Assembly: GCA_029721515.1 (NCBI GenBank)
Contig: CM056567.1
Coordinates: forward strand, 7,775,507 to 7,839,506
DNA length: 64,000 nt
Direction of reading: 5' to 3'
Source: Synanceia verrucosa
Lineage: Eukaryota > Chordata > Actinopteri > Perciformes > Synanceiidae
In this document: in pieces, positions 36,301-48,255 of the stretch
Numbering within the stretch: position 1 is the first letter of the stretch
Layout: each line of letters begins with the position of its first letter
Notes under the pieces: generated by a model
Database searches by the model: none
Told to the model about the DNA's origin: nothing
Seen by the model: the letters and a program-made list of their open reading frames with translations, nothing else
Translations under genes and position numbers: made by a program

Positions 36301-37676
36301 CTTGAAGGGAATACTCCGGCGCTGTGGGAAATCCACATGCTTTCTGTGTTGCTGGGATTAGATGAGAAGGCCAATGGGCTAATTAACCAATAGAGAATAA
36401 CAATATATCAAATGCACTTGCGGTAGGATACCTCCCCAAAAAATCTCACGAAAAGCTCACATAATTAATGTTAATTACCTCCAGCTGATAAACTCCACCA
36501 GTGAGTTTTCATTTCAGCCTGAAAATTCAACTAAAAATGAGCCTGGGCCCGATTTTTGTCTGTCGCATAGGATTTCAGCTACCAAAGGTCAGCAGAGGGA
36601 ACGTGAAGTGGAAAACCCACTGCTTCTACTTGGCGCTGGTTTGTCCTCATGGAAGAGGCACTGGGACAGAGGCAATCCTCTGCCGCCCCGTTTCTCATCG
36701 CCTCCATCCAAGAGGACAAATCAGGGCCAAGTGCAGCGGTGGAGAAACAGGAGGAGGAAACAGAGGCAGGGACATCTGTAGGTTCTCCGGACTGAGCCAG
36801 AAAGACTGATGGAGACAGAGAAATAGCGTGTCAAGGAAAGCATGGCAAGGGCTGAACCGCCTGTTCATCCTTTTGGAAAAAAACCATTGAAATATTAAAA
36901 AAATGTTTTCTTTTAACTGCGAGTGATTCATTTGGAAAAAAGCTGCATAATTCAGCATCTAAAGCTGCAGCTGTATATATTGCTCTGTTCGTCTCCTAAT
37001 GCATCCCATCAAGAGATAAATTCTTATACAATTGTCCCAGAGGTTTTCCTTTTTTGCTATTGTGTATACAATAAGAAAATGCCTTACCGCCATGCACAAT
37101 GCGAACTACACTGACTGTGCATTTTTGCTGGGAATGATAATTTGTGGCCAATTTACAAGGTTCAAAAAGGTGCAATAATCAACTAGACAATGGTTTAGCA
37201 CTAGCCACACTCGATAATTCGTCTTTACTCCACAGAAGAAGCTTTGCAGAAGTAGTTGGTGGACACCGTAGATGGTCACTAATTAGCATTAGCTTTTTCT
37301 CAGTGACTTGAGCCTGTTTTATGTCCATCAAAACCCTGAGCTCTTGACTCTCAGCTCCTTTCCCTTAAAGAAGGCTAGTATTTGTATATCTCTGGGCACA
37401 TGAGGGCAATGAAACAAGATGTAAACACTAACATATCATCACAGTCATTACAGTGAGCATGTTGCTAACAATTGCATATTTATGCATCCAGCACTATTAT
37501 CATTCATTTGATCATATCTTGCTTTACATACACATCTGTTTAGTTTCCTATGGAAGTTCTCCAGATTTAAATACTTAACATGCTTAACATTATATCAAAC
37601 AGACATTCACAGGGACAAAAGTGATGTCTCAACCCCAAAGCCTGACTCGTGTTAGAAATATCAAGGCTTCAAAGAT
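33341..37676. other. Mostly unique noncoding stretch
   Basis: A CA-rich run is at 33610-33650. The frame ending at 34255 (SFKEDFSGVGDSTEAALMSR near its end) has coding-like composition but no family. 35498-36073 carries long overlapping frames on both strands with no domain. 36420-36500 and 36890-37150 are AT-rich, evenly composed blocks with TAATTA-type words that look like conserved noncoding elements. 37240-37520 contains phrases such as AGTGAGCATGTTGCTAACA, suggestive of an old repeat. Confidence 0.4.
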
Positions 37677-37730
37677 CATATATTGTCATTGCAGAATTTC
37701 GTTTGCATGACGGAATGCAGTTATAGGCTA
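37677..37730 (+). mobile_element. Retroelement end fragment
   Basis: ATATTGTCATTGCAGAATTT followed by CGTTTGCATGACGGAATGCAG resembles the 'TTATTGTCATTGTAC..ACAACGAAATT' phrase of a fish retroposon family. It is short and diverged. Confidence 0.4.
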
Positions 37731-40700
37731 GACAAGAAAAAAAACAAAGGCAGTAGTGTGCTCCTGTAAGTACATTTAAATTTGTAGCACGAAGAGTTTA
37801 AGCAGCAGCAACAAAAACAATTATAACCATAATATTTTATGTTTTTTGTTTATGTAGAGAAAAAAAAAATACTTCTTCTCAAGGAATGGATTCAGAGGAT
37901 CAGATAAGCAAGAATATTTGCCAACCACCAGAATCTGATCCAGTCGATTTCCACAAGTGATTTACACCCTTATATTACACAGGAAAGGAAAAGATAGGAT
38001 CAGCTAATGCTCTGAGGTCTCCCCATCCCCGTCTTAATAGCTCCTCGGAGAGGACGAGAGGAAGAGAAAGGAGGAAGAGGGAGCTCAGAGAGGGTGAGAG
38101 TGCCACGGGATGTGATTAGGCTGGACCTCCCGTTTATGATTTCTGTATTACAGGCGCTTGGTGCCAGACATTCCCTCCATGGAAGGAATGTCTTCCTAAC
38201 CAGTTCCATGTGAATGGTTTCAGAGGGAACCACAGCCCGCTGGTTGGGTTGAGAGCTCAGCCTTTTAAAACACACACCAAGGGAGAAATATGAGGATGGA
38301 GGGCAAGAGGCTGGAGAGAAGGAAGAGCAAGAGAATAGCAGGACAAAGATGATAAACATAAGGTCAGAAAAGTGTATATCAAACATATACTGTGTTTACG
38401 GGTTTAGTCCAGTTTGTCCCTATCTAGTTTTTTTTTCCAAAATACTATCCTCTCCAGCTGCTGTGGACATAAATTAAAGTGGAACACAGAGTTACATGAT
38501 ATTAAGTGGTGGTGGGGATCTGAATAAAGTTAGTGATGTGGCTTTAGGTTTCATACAAAACACAGACTAATATCTTTTCCAGGATTGCATGACTTTAGCT
38601 TTATAAGGCCAGAAGAAAGCTGAGTAGAAAGAGAGATTAGCCCCAATCAAAAAAAGCATATTCATTAAAATGTGTTGGCTTTTTATGGACAAAATCATCT
38701 GCGGCATCTATATAAATCCGATCCAAAGGTCATGCATTGCATGCACAGGTATTTTGTTTGATTTTGTTATCACTGTGGCCCCATCACGTCCACATCTATA
38801 CACTATATCATACTCAGACATTAAACAGCGTCATAAAAGCCCAGCAGACTGTTTAAATCTGAGACTTCATAAATTCCACCGACTGCATTTGTGACAATTT
38901 TATGCAATTGGGCTGTAATTGCAACACTAACAAATCATTAATATGCTTTTTTAAAGCGTTCTCGCTCTGCAATTCACATTCTGCTTCTCTTCCCACGAGA
39001 AATTGGCCTGGAAAGAACACAAGTTATTTGCGTTTTACAGCCTGAGAGTAGCATGATGTTGGACGCAAAGTGTGAACGATTGTTTGTCCTGGACTGGATT
39101 AATCTCCTGGTGATTTTGGCCACGTGTAACCAAATGATAATAGTGCTTTTTGTCGGGTCGGCTGCAGTCTCTGAGCATGCTGTGCAAGGAAGGAAAAATC
39201 TGTCAAGACGTATGTTTATTTGGCAACTTAAATGAAGTATTATGTGCTGTAAAAAACAAATGTGCAGCCTCAGACATGGTCACTGTTATATAATATATAA
39301 ATATCTAATTTTTGTCTCTCACTTGTTTTCGCTTTTTTTCTATTTGTCTATGCATTTGGACAGCCCAATCTCTTTGTATTTCCTGAAACCACATTGACAC
39401 TAACAACTGACACAAGTCACGACCTTGTCCTATACAAGCCGCTGACCTTAGCTCCAACAATAATGTTTAGTCATCTGTCTCAGGAAAGAAAAGGCACGCC
39501 TTCTGCTCGCAGCTAGTCAACGCAGGAAATCTGCGAGAGAAAATGGAGATGTCCCACACGTGTCTGAGATTACATATCTCGCACATAAACACCCTGCTTT
39601 GTGCAAACAGACGGACACAGAAGCTGTAAATGAGGAAGGCACTACTTGGTTAAATGTTGGTGAGCTGCTGAGCCGTGTGCAGGGTTCGGAGGCTGAAAAT
39701 GACTGCAGAGGACAACGGCCTTTGCCAGGTTTTGTCTTCCATAGGCAAGCCTCTCACCAGACGAAAATGTTGGATAATTCTGCAAAACCCAGAATTACAT
39801 TCATGGATCAAAAACAGCACCAATATTTTAGTATTTCCTTCTTTCTGAAACATCTTTGCACAGCAGCTGTGGTACAGTTGGATGAAAATAATAGGCATGG
39901 TATATAAACTATGGGTAAGGTATTGGTTTGGGTTATTGGGTGAAACACTTGGTTATGGTTAGGAAGAGATTGTGGTTGAAGTTAATAAAAGCAAAACAAA
40001 TTGAGGTCTCTGACAAGATGCAAACACCAACACCCATCTAACACCTAAACATCCACGCTTCCAACATTAATATTAGATATACTGTAGGTGAACATAATTC
40101 ACAGGGATGCTGGGCAGCATTATGACATGGGTGCATCTCCATTTACTCCCTTTTCCATCCTCCCAACTGTTCATGCGGCACATCTGTCTCTGACTCTCCA
40201 TCCATCCACGCATGTTGTGCTCTTTATCTAGTAGCACCCTGATCCAAGAAGCTGGTTTTGGTCTTGGTTGCTCACTTACTACCTCCATGGGTGGTCCTTG
40301 CTGCAGGTTTTCTGCAGTGGTGTTTGTACAGTTCAGATGTCTTTGTTTCTCTGGCATGTCTCTCCATGCTAAACCAAAGCCAGAGGCCTGTTGCCTGTTT
40401 TCTTTCGCGTAACTACACATCTGCAGGCTTTCGAGGAGAAAACTGGGCAAAAAGCAGAAAAACAGGAGAAGGGTGGGGAAACAGGAAGGCAGAAAGACAC
40501 GAACGCTCTGCCTGAAGTTGCCACTTTCTGAGTGTTAGTTTTAGCTCCGCTCCTCTGACATATACTGCGGTTTGTTGGCAAAGACCTGGCACTCATGCTG
40601 ACAACCTCATAATTTATACTCCATTTTGACAGCTTGTTTTGTGTGTAATATACACACACATATTTCCATCACCACACCACCCTGTCTTCTCAGTTTCACA

Positions 40701-42797
40701 GGAATAAGTCAACTTAATGAATTTTGCATGAAAATTTTGCATGTTTCCCCAAAGGGTGTGTTATGGATCAAACAGTCACTCAGTCACCAGCTCTTTATGG
40801 CTAATTCCCCCCTCTCTGAACAAGGTCATATTATTCCCTATTTATTTTCCCAGCGTGATCAAAGGAGAAAATGATCCCCCCCGACAGTTAATATTTCTAA
40901 ACGTCTCCGCCGAGAGCCAATTTTGTGTTATTCAAACTGTTTTCCCAGATACATTTATTTGGACATATTAGCCATTCAGAATTTAAAATTCATGATGTGA
41001 TATCCACAGATTGTGTGTGAGCTGAGCGCTGACACGGTGACTACAGCACAGTTTCTCCGTTTCCTTGTCTTGGGAGGACGGTGGGTGGTGGGACGTGGAA
41101 ACAGCTGTTTAGGGAGGAGGTTCCTGTGAGCATCAAGGTCAGGACACATTCACAAGACAGGAAGCCAGGTGGGACGGGACACCAATATACTGCAAAATGA
41201 ACGTGAGTGTGTGCACGTTTAGCACGAAGCATGTGTGCACCTTTTTACAGACAGCTTTGCTTCCCATAGAAGAGATTAACAGCGGGGATATTTGCTCGGA
41301 CACAAGACAAGCAATGCTCGAAAGTTCTCCAGGGTCAGCACGGGGTCAAGTGAGTAAATTAGTTTGTTTTAAGAGGACTAAACTTGCAACAGCAGGTTTT
41401 GAGAAGAGTGGGAACACAGAAGCTACTTAGTGAACGCAGAGGGTAAAGGTCAGAGAGAGGATTGCTGCCACACAAGAGGTCACAACCCAGGTCACTGTAG
41501 TGCACAGCATGTGCATTATAATGCTGGAAGCTTGTAGTTTTTATGAGTAAATGACATACAACAATAGTAGCTAAAGCTGAATCTGAAATGTACTGTATGT
41601 TCAAGAAGTGACATACCTCACCCTTTGAACTTAAAACTGAGTTTACTTTAACATCTTACACTTCCCCCTGCTTTTATTTCAGTCAGTCACAGCTAAATTA
41701 TCCCATTATCCAGGGATAACAAATATGTATATTGTGCTGCCAAACTCTTTATATTTTTATCTGGACATATCAAGCATTGTTTCCTTGAGATTACGGCTTA
41801 CGTGTTTTATTATTTTGAGATTTTTATATTCCTATTTCTCAAGATCTCTTATTGCAATCCATCCATCAGAGTGACAGACCTCACCGCTGACCAGAAATAA
41901 TTTAAATTCTTAACTGGGATCTCATATTCGCAGAGATGACTCTTAGGAGGAAAATAGCCAAATGCAAGAAATCATTTTTTTCACCATGATTAAAATACTC
42001 AAGTCACAGTGAATTATGAAAATCATCACGTGAAACCATAACGATGTGATTAAAATCTTGCTCCTTACAGGCTTGAAATTACTATTGGCATCACAGCATT
42101 GTTGTCTCTTCTATCAAGATAATGAGAAAACTGTTTGCTATGTCAAGAATGAATAAGATAATTAAGATGTGATCTTAAGATAAAGATCCTAAACTCATTG
42201 TGAGTCTTTGTTACTCGGTCAGGGTTAAGACACCTATGAATGAACTCTGCCCATCCTTGGACCACAGTGCCAGCCCCTCATATCTAACTGGGGTGGAGTT
42301 TTTGGATGTGCTGCTGAGATCTCTGGCACTTAACTTTATTTATTCTAACCGGATTGTTTGGGTTTGGGGATTCTCTTGCTCCTGCTACGAAGGAAATTGC
42401 TTTCTTGCCTGCTGGTTCTGAAGCGGAGAATGGTTTTTAAAAACGATAACAAAACAAACTTAAATGTTTCTCTGTGTTTGCGAAAGACCGTTGTTCTCAT
42501 TGCCCTGTGAGGGCTGGCTATAGCCGAGCCGAGTCTGTCAACGAGAAAGGGAAGAAAAACAGAATGTGGATCGTTCAATAGCTGGTGGAGTGATGAGCTT
42601 ATCAGTGGAGTGCAGACCTCTGGGTGTGTTGTTTTTACTGTTTGCATACAAAAGAATGGCATGGTTAAGTTAGTGACCAGGAGAAGTTACAGTTAAATGT
42701 GTGTCTTTGCACCTCTCAGGGTAAAAATGAAAGAGAAATAATAAAGTTGGTTTCTGGTGGTAAAAACTTACATTAGCCTCATAATCTGGAAGCTTGG
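37731..42797. other. Mostly unique noncoding stretch
   Basis: No gene is recognised. 38035-38110 and 38280-38345 are purine-rich. A 28-base imperfect palindrome is at 38166-38193 (AGACATTCC and GGAATGTCT arms around TCCATGGA). 38890-39010 is an AT-rich block with ATTTTATGCAATTGGGC and TCATTAATATGC, like a conserved noncoding element. 39900-39980 has a loose GGTTATGGTTAGG pattern. 41690-42130 is AT-rich with no repeat I can name. Confidence 0.4.
38166..38193. repeat. 28-bp imperfect palindrome
   Basis: AGACATTCC-C-TCCATGGA-A-GGAATGTCT reads the same on both strands apart from one mismatched pair. It falls in unique sequence rich in evenly spaced motifs. It could be a dimeric protein-binding site. 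Confidence 0.7.
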
Positions 42798-42960
42798 CTT
42801 TAAAGGGGAAGTGATGTTTTTACTAACTGGACCTTATTTCTGGAATAAAATACTGTCATTTACTCACCCATTTCACTTTGGAGTCATTTGGAGTATTTAT
42901 GACGAGCTTTGTTTTGGTGATATCCATTTAATTGGAGTCACGAAATGCAGGCAGTAAATG
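42798..42960 (-). mobile_element. Partial inverted copy of the adjacent MITE
   Basis: CTTTAAAGGGGAAGTGATG, AACTGGACCTTATTTCTGG, TCATTTGGAGTATTTATGAC and GAGCTTTGTTTTGG appear here. The same words, in reverse complement, end the element at 42996-43354. This is one end of a second copy lying head to head with the full one. The two together form an imperfect inverted repeat. Confidence 0.75.
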
Positions 42961-42995
42961 GCACAAACTTGACTATTTTGCAAATAATAGACGTA

Positions 42996-43354
42996 TAAAG
43001 GGGTAGTTCAGGATTTTTAACATGGGGTCATTTCCAAGTGGGCCGGAGTGTTGGAGATGTGTGGAGACAGTTTTCAACAAATTTCATTCAGTCTAGTTGC
43101 AGAGTTCACTGGTGCTAGGCTAACACAAGTCAATGGTACAAGTTTAGCCTGCCATTAAAAACAGTCTGACCCACTCCACAGTGCACCCGAGGCAAATCAG
43201 TTATAATGCCAGACTGTCAATGTAAATGTCTGTGTTGTTAGAATAATTTTAGACATAAAACTAACCTAACGCCAAAACAAAGATCGTCGGAAATACTCCA
43301 AATGATATCCCAGAAATACGGTCCAATTTGTAAAAAATGGCACTTCTCCCTTAA
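42996..43354 (+). mobile_element. 359-bp MITE with TAAAGGGG ends
   Basis: The left end is TAAAGGGGTAGTTCAGGA. The right end, in reverse complement, begins TTAAGGGAGAAGTGCCAT, giving short imperfect terminal inverted repeats. The interior has GAGTGTTGGAGATGTGTGGA and CCACTCCACAGTGCACCCGA, phrases I remember from a teleost non-autonomous DNA element. There is no coding capacity. Its mobilising transposase would be encoded elsewhere. Confidence 0.75.
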
Positions 43355-46129
43355 CTCAAAGTTATTGCAAGGCTCTTTTTAGGCTCCTGCTCCTGCACAT
43401 ATCCTGCAACATGGATCTGTGTTAGTCATATACACTGCAATGACAGTTCTCCTGTTTAATATATAGCAGCTCTAGAAACACCATGTAATAATCCTCACAG
43501 TCTTTCATCCCACCATCAGCTCAGCTGATTGGGATATCCACTGGTAAGCAAGGCTAACCTCAAACACGCTCACACACTTGTGCACACTGTGCAGTACAGT
43601 AGATGCTCTCTATGGTTACTGACCAACACTCTTTTCTTTCTCACACACATGCACACACACATACCTGACATCTGAGTCCCAACTGATGATTAATGACCCT
43701 AGAAGTCTTTCAGCAGGGACCACCCAGGGTCAAAATAACCTGCCACAAATACAGAAGCAGTAAAATACCATTCAGTCGCCACTCTTCTATTTGCACATGC
43801 TGCAGAAAATCTCCCTTGTGTGTGTTTGCCTGCACGTAGGTGTGTGTATGTGCCAGAGCGAGAAAAGGTGGACGAGTTACTGTGGAAACACTTAAAAAAT
43901 GTGCACCCCCCCATTCCTCCCGTCTTCAATCATTTATGTGTGTGTCAGGAAAGTTGAGGGAATTACTGTGCTAACACCTTTCAAAATGCACAGCCACCCT
44001 CCTGTTATTCTTTCCTGCAACTCTTTCTTCCTCTCTTTTTTCCCCAATCTTCTGTTGCCCCGGTCCAACAGATGGAAGAATTAACCCGGCTGTCCTCTAA
44101 TCTCTCTTTAGAGCTTTTTCCCAGGGTGGAAACACTGCCATCCTTTTTTCTCTCCGCTGTCCCCCCTTCCTCCTTTTATCAGTGTCAAATGAGTACCCGA
44201 GGGGAAACTGAGCTCGGCAACAATGTGCGTCAGGTTATCCAGGAGGAGTCCTGCCAAAAACATCTCTACCTGCTCCATCCATCCGTCCATCCACCTAACC
44301 TCCTCTCCCCTATCATGCCATCCCATCACCCCACCCACAATCTCTGCCCCTGTGCCAGCCGAGGGTGGTGGCAGAGCCCCAAGCCCATCTCAGAGGAATT
44401 TCCCAGTTGAAATTTATATCAATTTGACCTGGCCTCAAATTTTATCCACAGTGTGTGAAAAGTCTGAAACACCCCTCTCCCCCCAGCGCTCACTTTCCAT
44501 TCCTTCCTCTCGTTTCCTTTCTTTCGTCTCCTTTCTCTGACTGTCCTCTCCACAACCTTTTCTTCACTTTTATCCCACTCTTCAACTGTTTATCTCCTAA
44601 TTAATTTACCTTTTGCCTTTTCCCCCTTTCTCCTTTACCTTCTTTCCTCACCACCTTTTTTTCCCACTATCCTTAACGACACAGCCTGGTGAATGCCAGA
44701 CATTCCTTTGTAAGGTTAGAACAGACAAAGGTGGACCACATCACCTGAGAGAAAACGGCCCTTTTGAATCATCGCCCGAGGGAAAAAGAGAGGCTGATAG
44801 CGAAGAAAAGAGAGAGTATAAAAGCAGTGGAGAAAAGCGAGAGATGGAAGAGAGGAACACCTGTCCTCTGGTGTCCTTGCATGAACCTTCAACTCTGGCC
44901 TTTGTTACTTGATATCGATGCCTTGTTCGAATAAAAGAGGCTTAACTGAAGGAAAGTGCATTAGATGTAGGTGCAAACCTTCAAGCCAATATTGACAGCT
45001 GAGCTTGTTTAAAGACCTCAGAGTAACGAGATTAAACACTGTCAAAACCATACCAGCTTCTGCTATCAACTCAATTACCACTGTACAATACTTCACTCAG
45101 AAAGTAGCTGCTGACTCAAATAAACAAGGTCCTATGCAACCCAAACGTTAATTCCAATCAAGCTCACAAACACAAACAACTCCACCCTTCAACACACTCC
45201 GACCATTCACACAACCCACTCATACACGCTCAATGAACTCACCCCACCCTGAAAAACACGGCACTTTTGAGTAGAACAGACCCCCATACGTTAGAACATA
45301 GCAGCTTTATGTTTGGTGGCACTGGGTGTGGTGCCGGGTGGAGTGTATCGGTGACGCCAACCATGGCTTATTTTGGGGCTTTTGACGAACATCAAGGTCA
45401 AAGCAGGTCTGTATGATGCAATGCAAAGGTTTTCCAGTCACTTAACGGCCACTGTTTGTTTTTACTCTTACTAATGGAACGGAGCGAAGGGGAAAAGTGG
45501 AGTGAAAAAAGAGAAAATTGTGACGACCAGGTGTTTTTTCCCTCGACTTGGGAATGTTTCACCTTGTAAAAGCAAGCGAGTGGGAGGGGACCTGTGTACC
45601 ACGCCGAAGGGAATGGTTTGGGGATTTTTCAAGGGGTGTGTGCTGCTGACGAGTGTACGAGTGAGAATGGATGTTGTGTGAGAGTATCAGAGCGTGAGCT
45701 GAGGCAGGATGTTTCAGTGGAACTGTAGCAAAGCCAGGACTGGAAGAAGTGGTGTGCGAGCCCCCACCGACCCATTTTTACCTCATTGAGCGACAGGAAG
45801 GTGTTGCTTTTGTGGTAGGGTGTGATCATCAACACAGGAACACACACCTGGTGTGTCTGTGAATGAATGGCAGTCCCTGACTACCACACAGGGCTCCTAT
45901 TGATGACATCATTGCTGGGCATCTGGTCACTCCACCCTTTCCATGTTTCAGAGAGCCATTCAGTCACTTTCAACTGCACCATGGCTCTTTCACAGGCGTG
46001 GCGCCTATTGCTTATTTTATCGAGATTATTCAATTTAGCCAGCTCCAGTCGTGAACAAAATGCTTTTCTGACGGCACAATCAACAACTGGCCGGTGTATG
46101 CCCCTCCATCAGTACAGTATATGCGTCTC
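43355..46129. other. Noncoding stretch with biased tracts
   Basis: 43641-43664 is a short CA run. 44450-44690 is strongly pyrimidine-rich. The plus frame ending at 44912 is charged (PEGKREADSEEKREYKSSGE) but overlaps purine-rich sequence and matches no family; a TATAAAAG word is at 44817-44824. 45116-45250 is almost free of G on the plus strand. No gene or repeat family is recognised. Confidence 0.4.
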
Positions 46130-47220
46130 TGGATAGAAAAAAAAATTGAATCAATTCCTCTAATGCATGTTTAATCACTTCTCTATCATGATATTCATGG
46201 AATTTGCTATAAGAGAACCAAAGAAACACATAAAGCCCCATTTGCGGCATAAATTTGACCATAATGACACTCATCAAACAGCGGGTCCCATTTAATGTAA
46301 CACACATTATCCAAATATGCCCTTGTTGGGACTTTGCCTTTCGTTCTCATGCAAAGAAAGGCTGACTTTGGTTCTAATTGTTGGAAGGTTACACAGTCTG
46401 GGGACATTTATCACTCTTCATGAGCAAAACATGAACGAGAGAAGTACAGCAGGACTGCCAGCTTTTGGTAAATAGATGGAATTCAAACAGTGATTGAAGT
46501 AATGAATGAGTGGATGCTGCTGAAATGACGGGCCTCTTAATAAATCAGTCCCAACTGGCACAACCTGATGATGGATGAAACCACAAGAAAACTTGGACAA
46601 ATATTACAAGCAGCCTTTCTCTCTCTTCTCTCGCCATATCATTTCAAGATCGACATGGAATCACAGATTCTATCTGATCTCAAACTCAGCCAGTGGCTCA
46701 ATCCCAGTAGGTCTTTCAGGAAAAGGCTAGGCCAGCTTTCCTCTGGCTCGTCCAATCACAAGCATGGAGCAGCAGTCTCTTCAAGGTCCACTACCATAGC
46801 ACAAGGCCAGATAGCACGGTGCCAATTAAACACTGAATGCTAAGTCTGTGCCGGTCTTACGGACCCTCTGTTGGAATTCACCTGGTGGACGATAAGAAAT
46901 CCCCGTAGTTCATCCAGGTTGTTAGCTAGCATCCAAACCATGATTTCCAATTACCCCTGTTGATGAGAGTTTATGTATTACCCCTGCAAATGCTTGGCAC
47001 CTTTTAAATGTAAACTCTATTTGATACTTGTAATACATCTTGTAGTGATGAATAGCCCGGCTGTGGTAGCGAAATATGAACTGATGCCATTTACTGCTGT
47101 GCTTTGGTGATTAACCCCAAGAGAGTGCTATCGCGTAACTATTACACACAATCAGCAGCAGGTTTTAGGCGACAACACAATGCCTCTTTATGTGTTACAC
47201 TTATCCACAGTTATGTCTTG
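46130..47220. other. Conserved-noncoding-like blocks
   Basis: 46130-46330 and 46600-47180 lack simple repeats and repeat-family words. They have the mixed AT-rich texture with many near-palindromic transcription-factor words (CATGATATTCATGG, TTTAATCACTTC) often seen in fish regulatory elements. No frame has a domain. This is a judgement by eye that needs cross-species alignment. Confidence 0.3.
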
Positions 47221-47640
47221 CATGGATGTTATTAATCGTCCATTGGAGGCTACAAGGTGAGAAAAAAAAATACTTTTTTGTGGGATTAAAATCTCTAATG
47301 TCAATAAGGGTTGATATTAAGTTTATAAATTTATTGAATAAGAGAAAGGGCAGGGTGAAATCTTAGAAGGTAAGTTTGGGAGGGAGTGAGAACAGGAGCA
47401 AAAGATGCCTTCAATCTCCCCTCTTCTCGTCCTTTTTCGGTCCCTTCCCTCCTCTTCATCCCACCCCACCCCTCTCTGAATGGCTGCTACCCCACCCCAT
47501 CCTGCTCACTCCCCTCCTTCATCAGTGCAGCCAGCCACAGACACTTGCTTTTTGTATGAAGGGGTTTAACCCAATGAACAATCCTGTCTGTCTTTCCCAA
47601 AATAAGCCAGTGGGAGAGGGATCGCAGAGTAAGTTATAAG
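47221..47640. other. Region upstream of the probable first exon
   Basis: AT-rich to 47370, then strongly pyrimidine-rich and C-rich from 47400 to 47530. Donor-like GTAAGT words occur at 47370 and 47631, but with no clear exon before them. This could be the proximal promoter of the transcript proposed to end its first exon at 48255. I see no clear TATA box. Confidence 0.3.
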
Positions 47641-48255
47641 TCCTGGGAGTGCTGCTTGGACCCACAGCCTGGCGTCCTGACTGACTTGACTGAGTCTCAC
47701 TCCACTGTTACTCCCTCTCTCTCCCTCTCCTGTCCTGCTCCTTCCCTCCTACTTTCCACCCTGGAGAGCGAGAGTGCACAGATTGTGAAGGTGCTCCTCA
47801 GACCTGCGTCTGGACAGCTTGAAGACGGCACACAGAGGATTTTTCACTTTTCACTCTTTCATCCACAAACTCTCAATTTCACCATCTCTGCCAAAAAGCA
47901 CTTGGATGGACTTTTTCGCTTTTTGTCGGAGGCAGAAAATTAAAAGTTAAATAGAAAATTTGCTCCACCTGCAGTTGAAAATATCAATTTTTAAAACTTT
48001 TTGATTGTTTTTTTTTCCATCCATGCACTTGTGAGCAGCACTGGACCAATTCAGGGTGCAAGCTCTTTGCCAAGGAGGAGATCATTCCTCTTTTTTGGCT
48101 GCATGTCCATTGAATATCTGATGCCATCTCTTCCTATGGGAGACACGCGTGGCTGAAGCAAGGAGGGAGGTAGAAGAGAGACCCGCCTGAAGCTCACACC
48201 TACCGCTGCTCTTACCCAGTGCTCCCCTTGCCCCTCAACGCTCTGAGGAGGAAAG
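47641..48255 (+). other. Probable untranslated first exon of a plus-strand gene
   Basis: The stretch ends in a textbook donor, GAAAG|GTAAGTACT, at 48256. The preceding 200 bases are G-balanced, purine-rich and repeat-free (ACACGCGTGGCTGAAGCAAG, GACCCGCCTGAAGCTCACAC), as in vertebrate 5' untranslated leaders. ATG triplets are scattered with early stops, so it would be noncoding leader. The frame at 47656-47943 (95 residues, ending KKHLDGLFRFLSEAEN) has no known domain and may be an upstream ORF. The start at 47641 is arbitrary; the true transcription start could lie within. Coding exons would lie to the right, beyond a long intron. Confidence 0.4.

Noticed and set aside
44817..44824. TATAAAAG as a promoter TATA box
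   Set aside because: It sits in purine-rich sequence with no initiator or leader-like exon downstream, and such words are common by chance.
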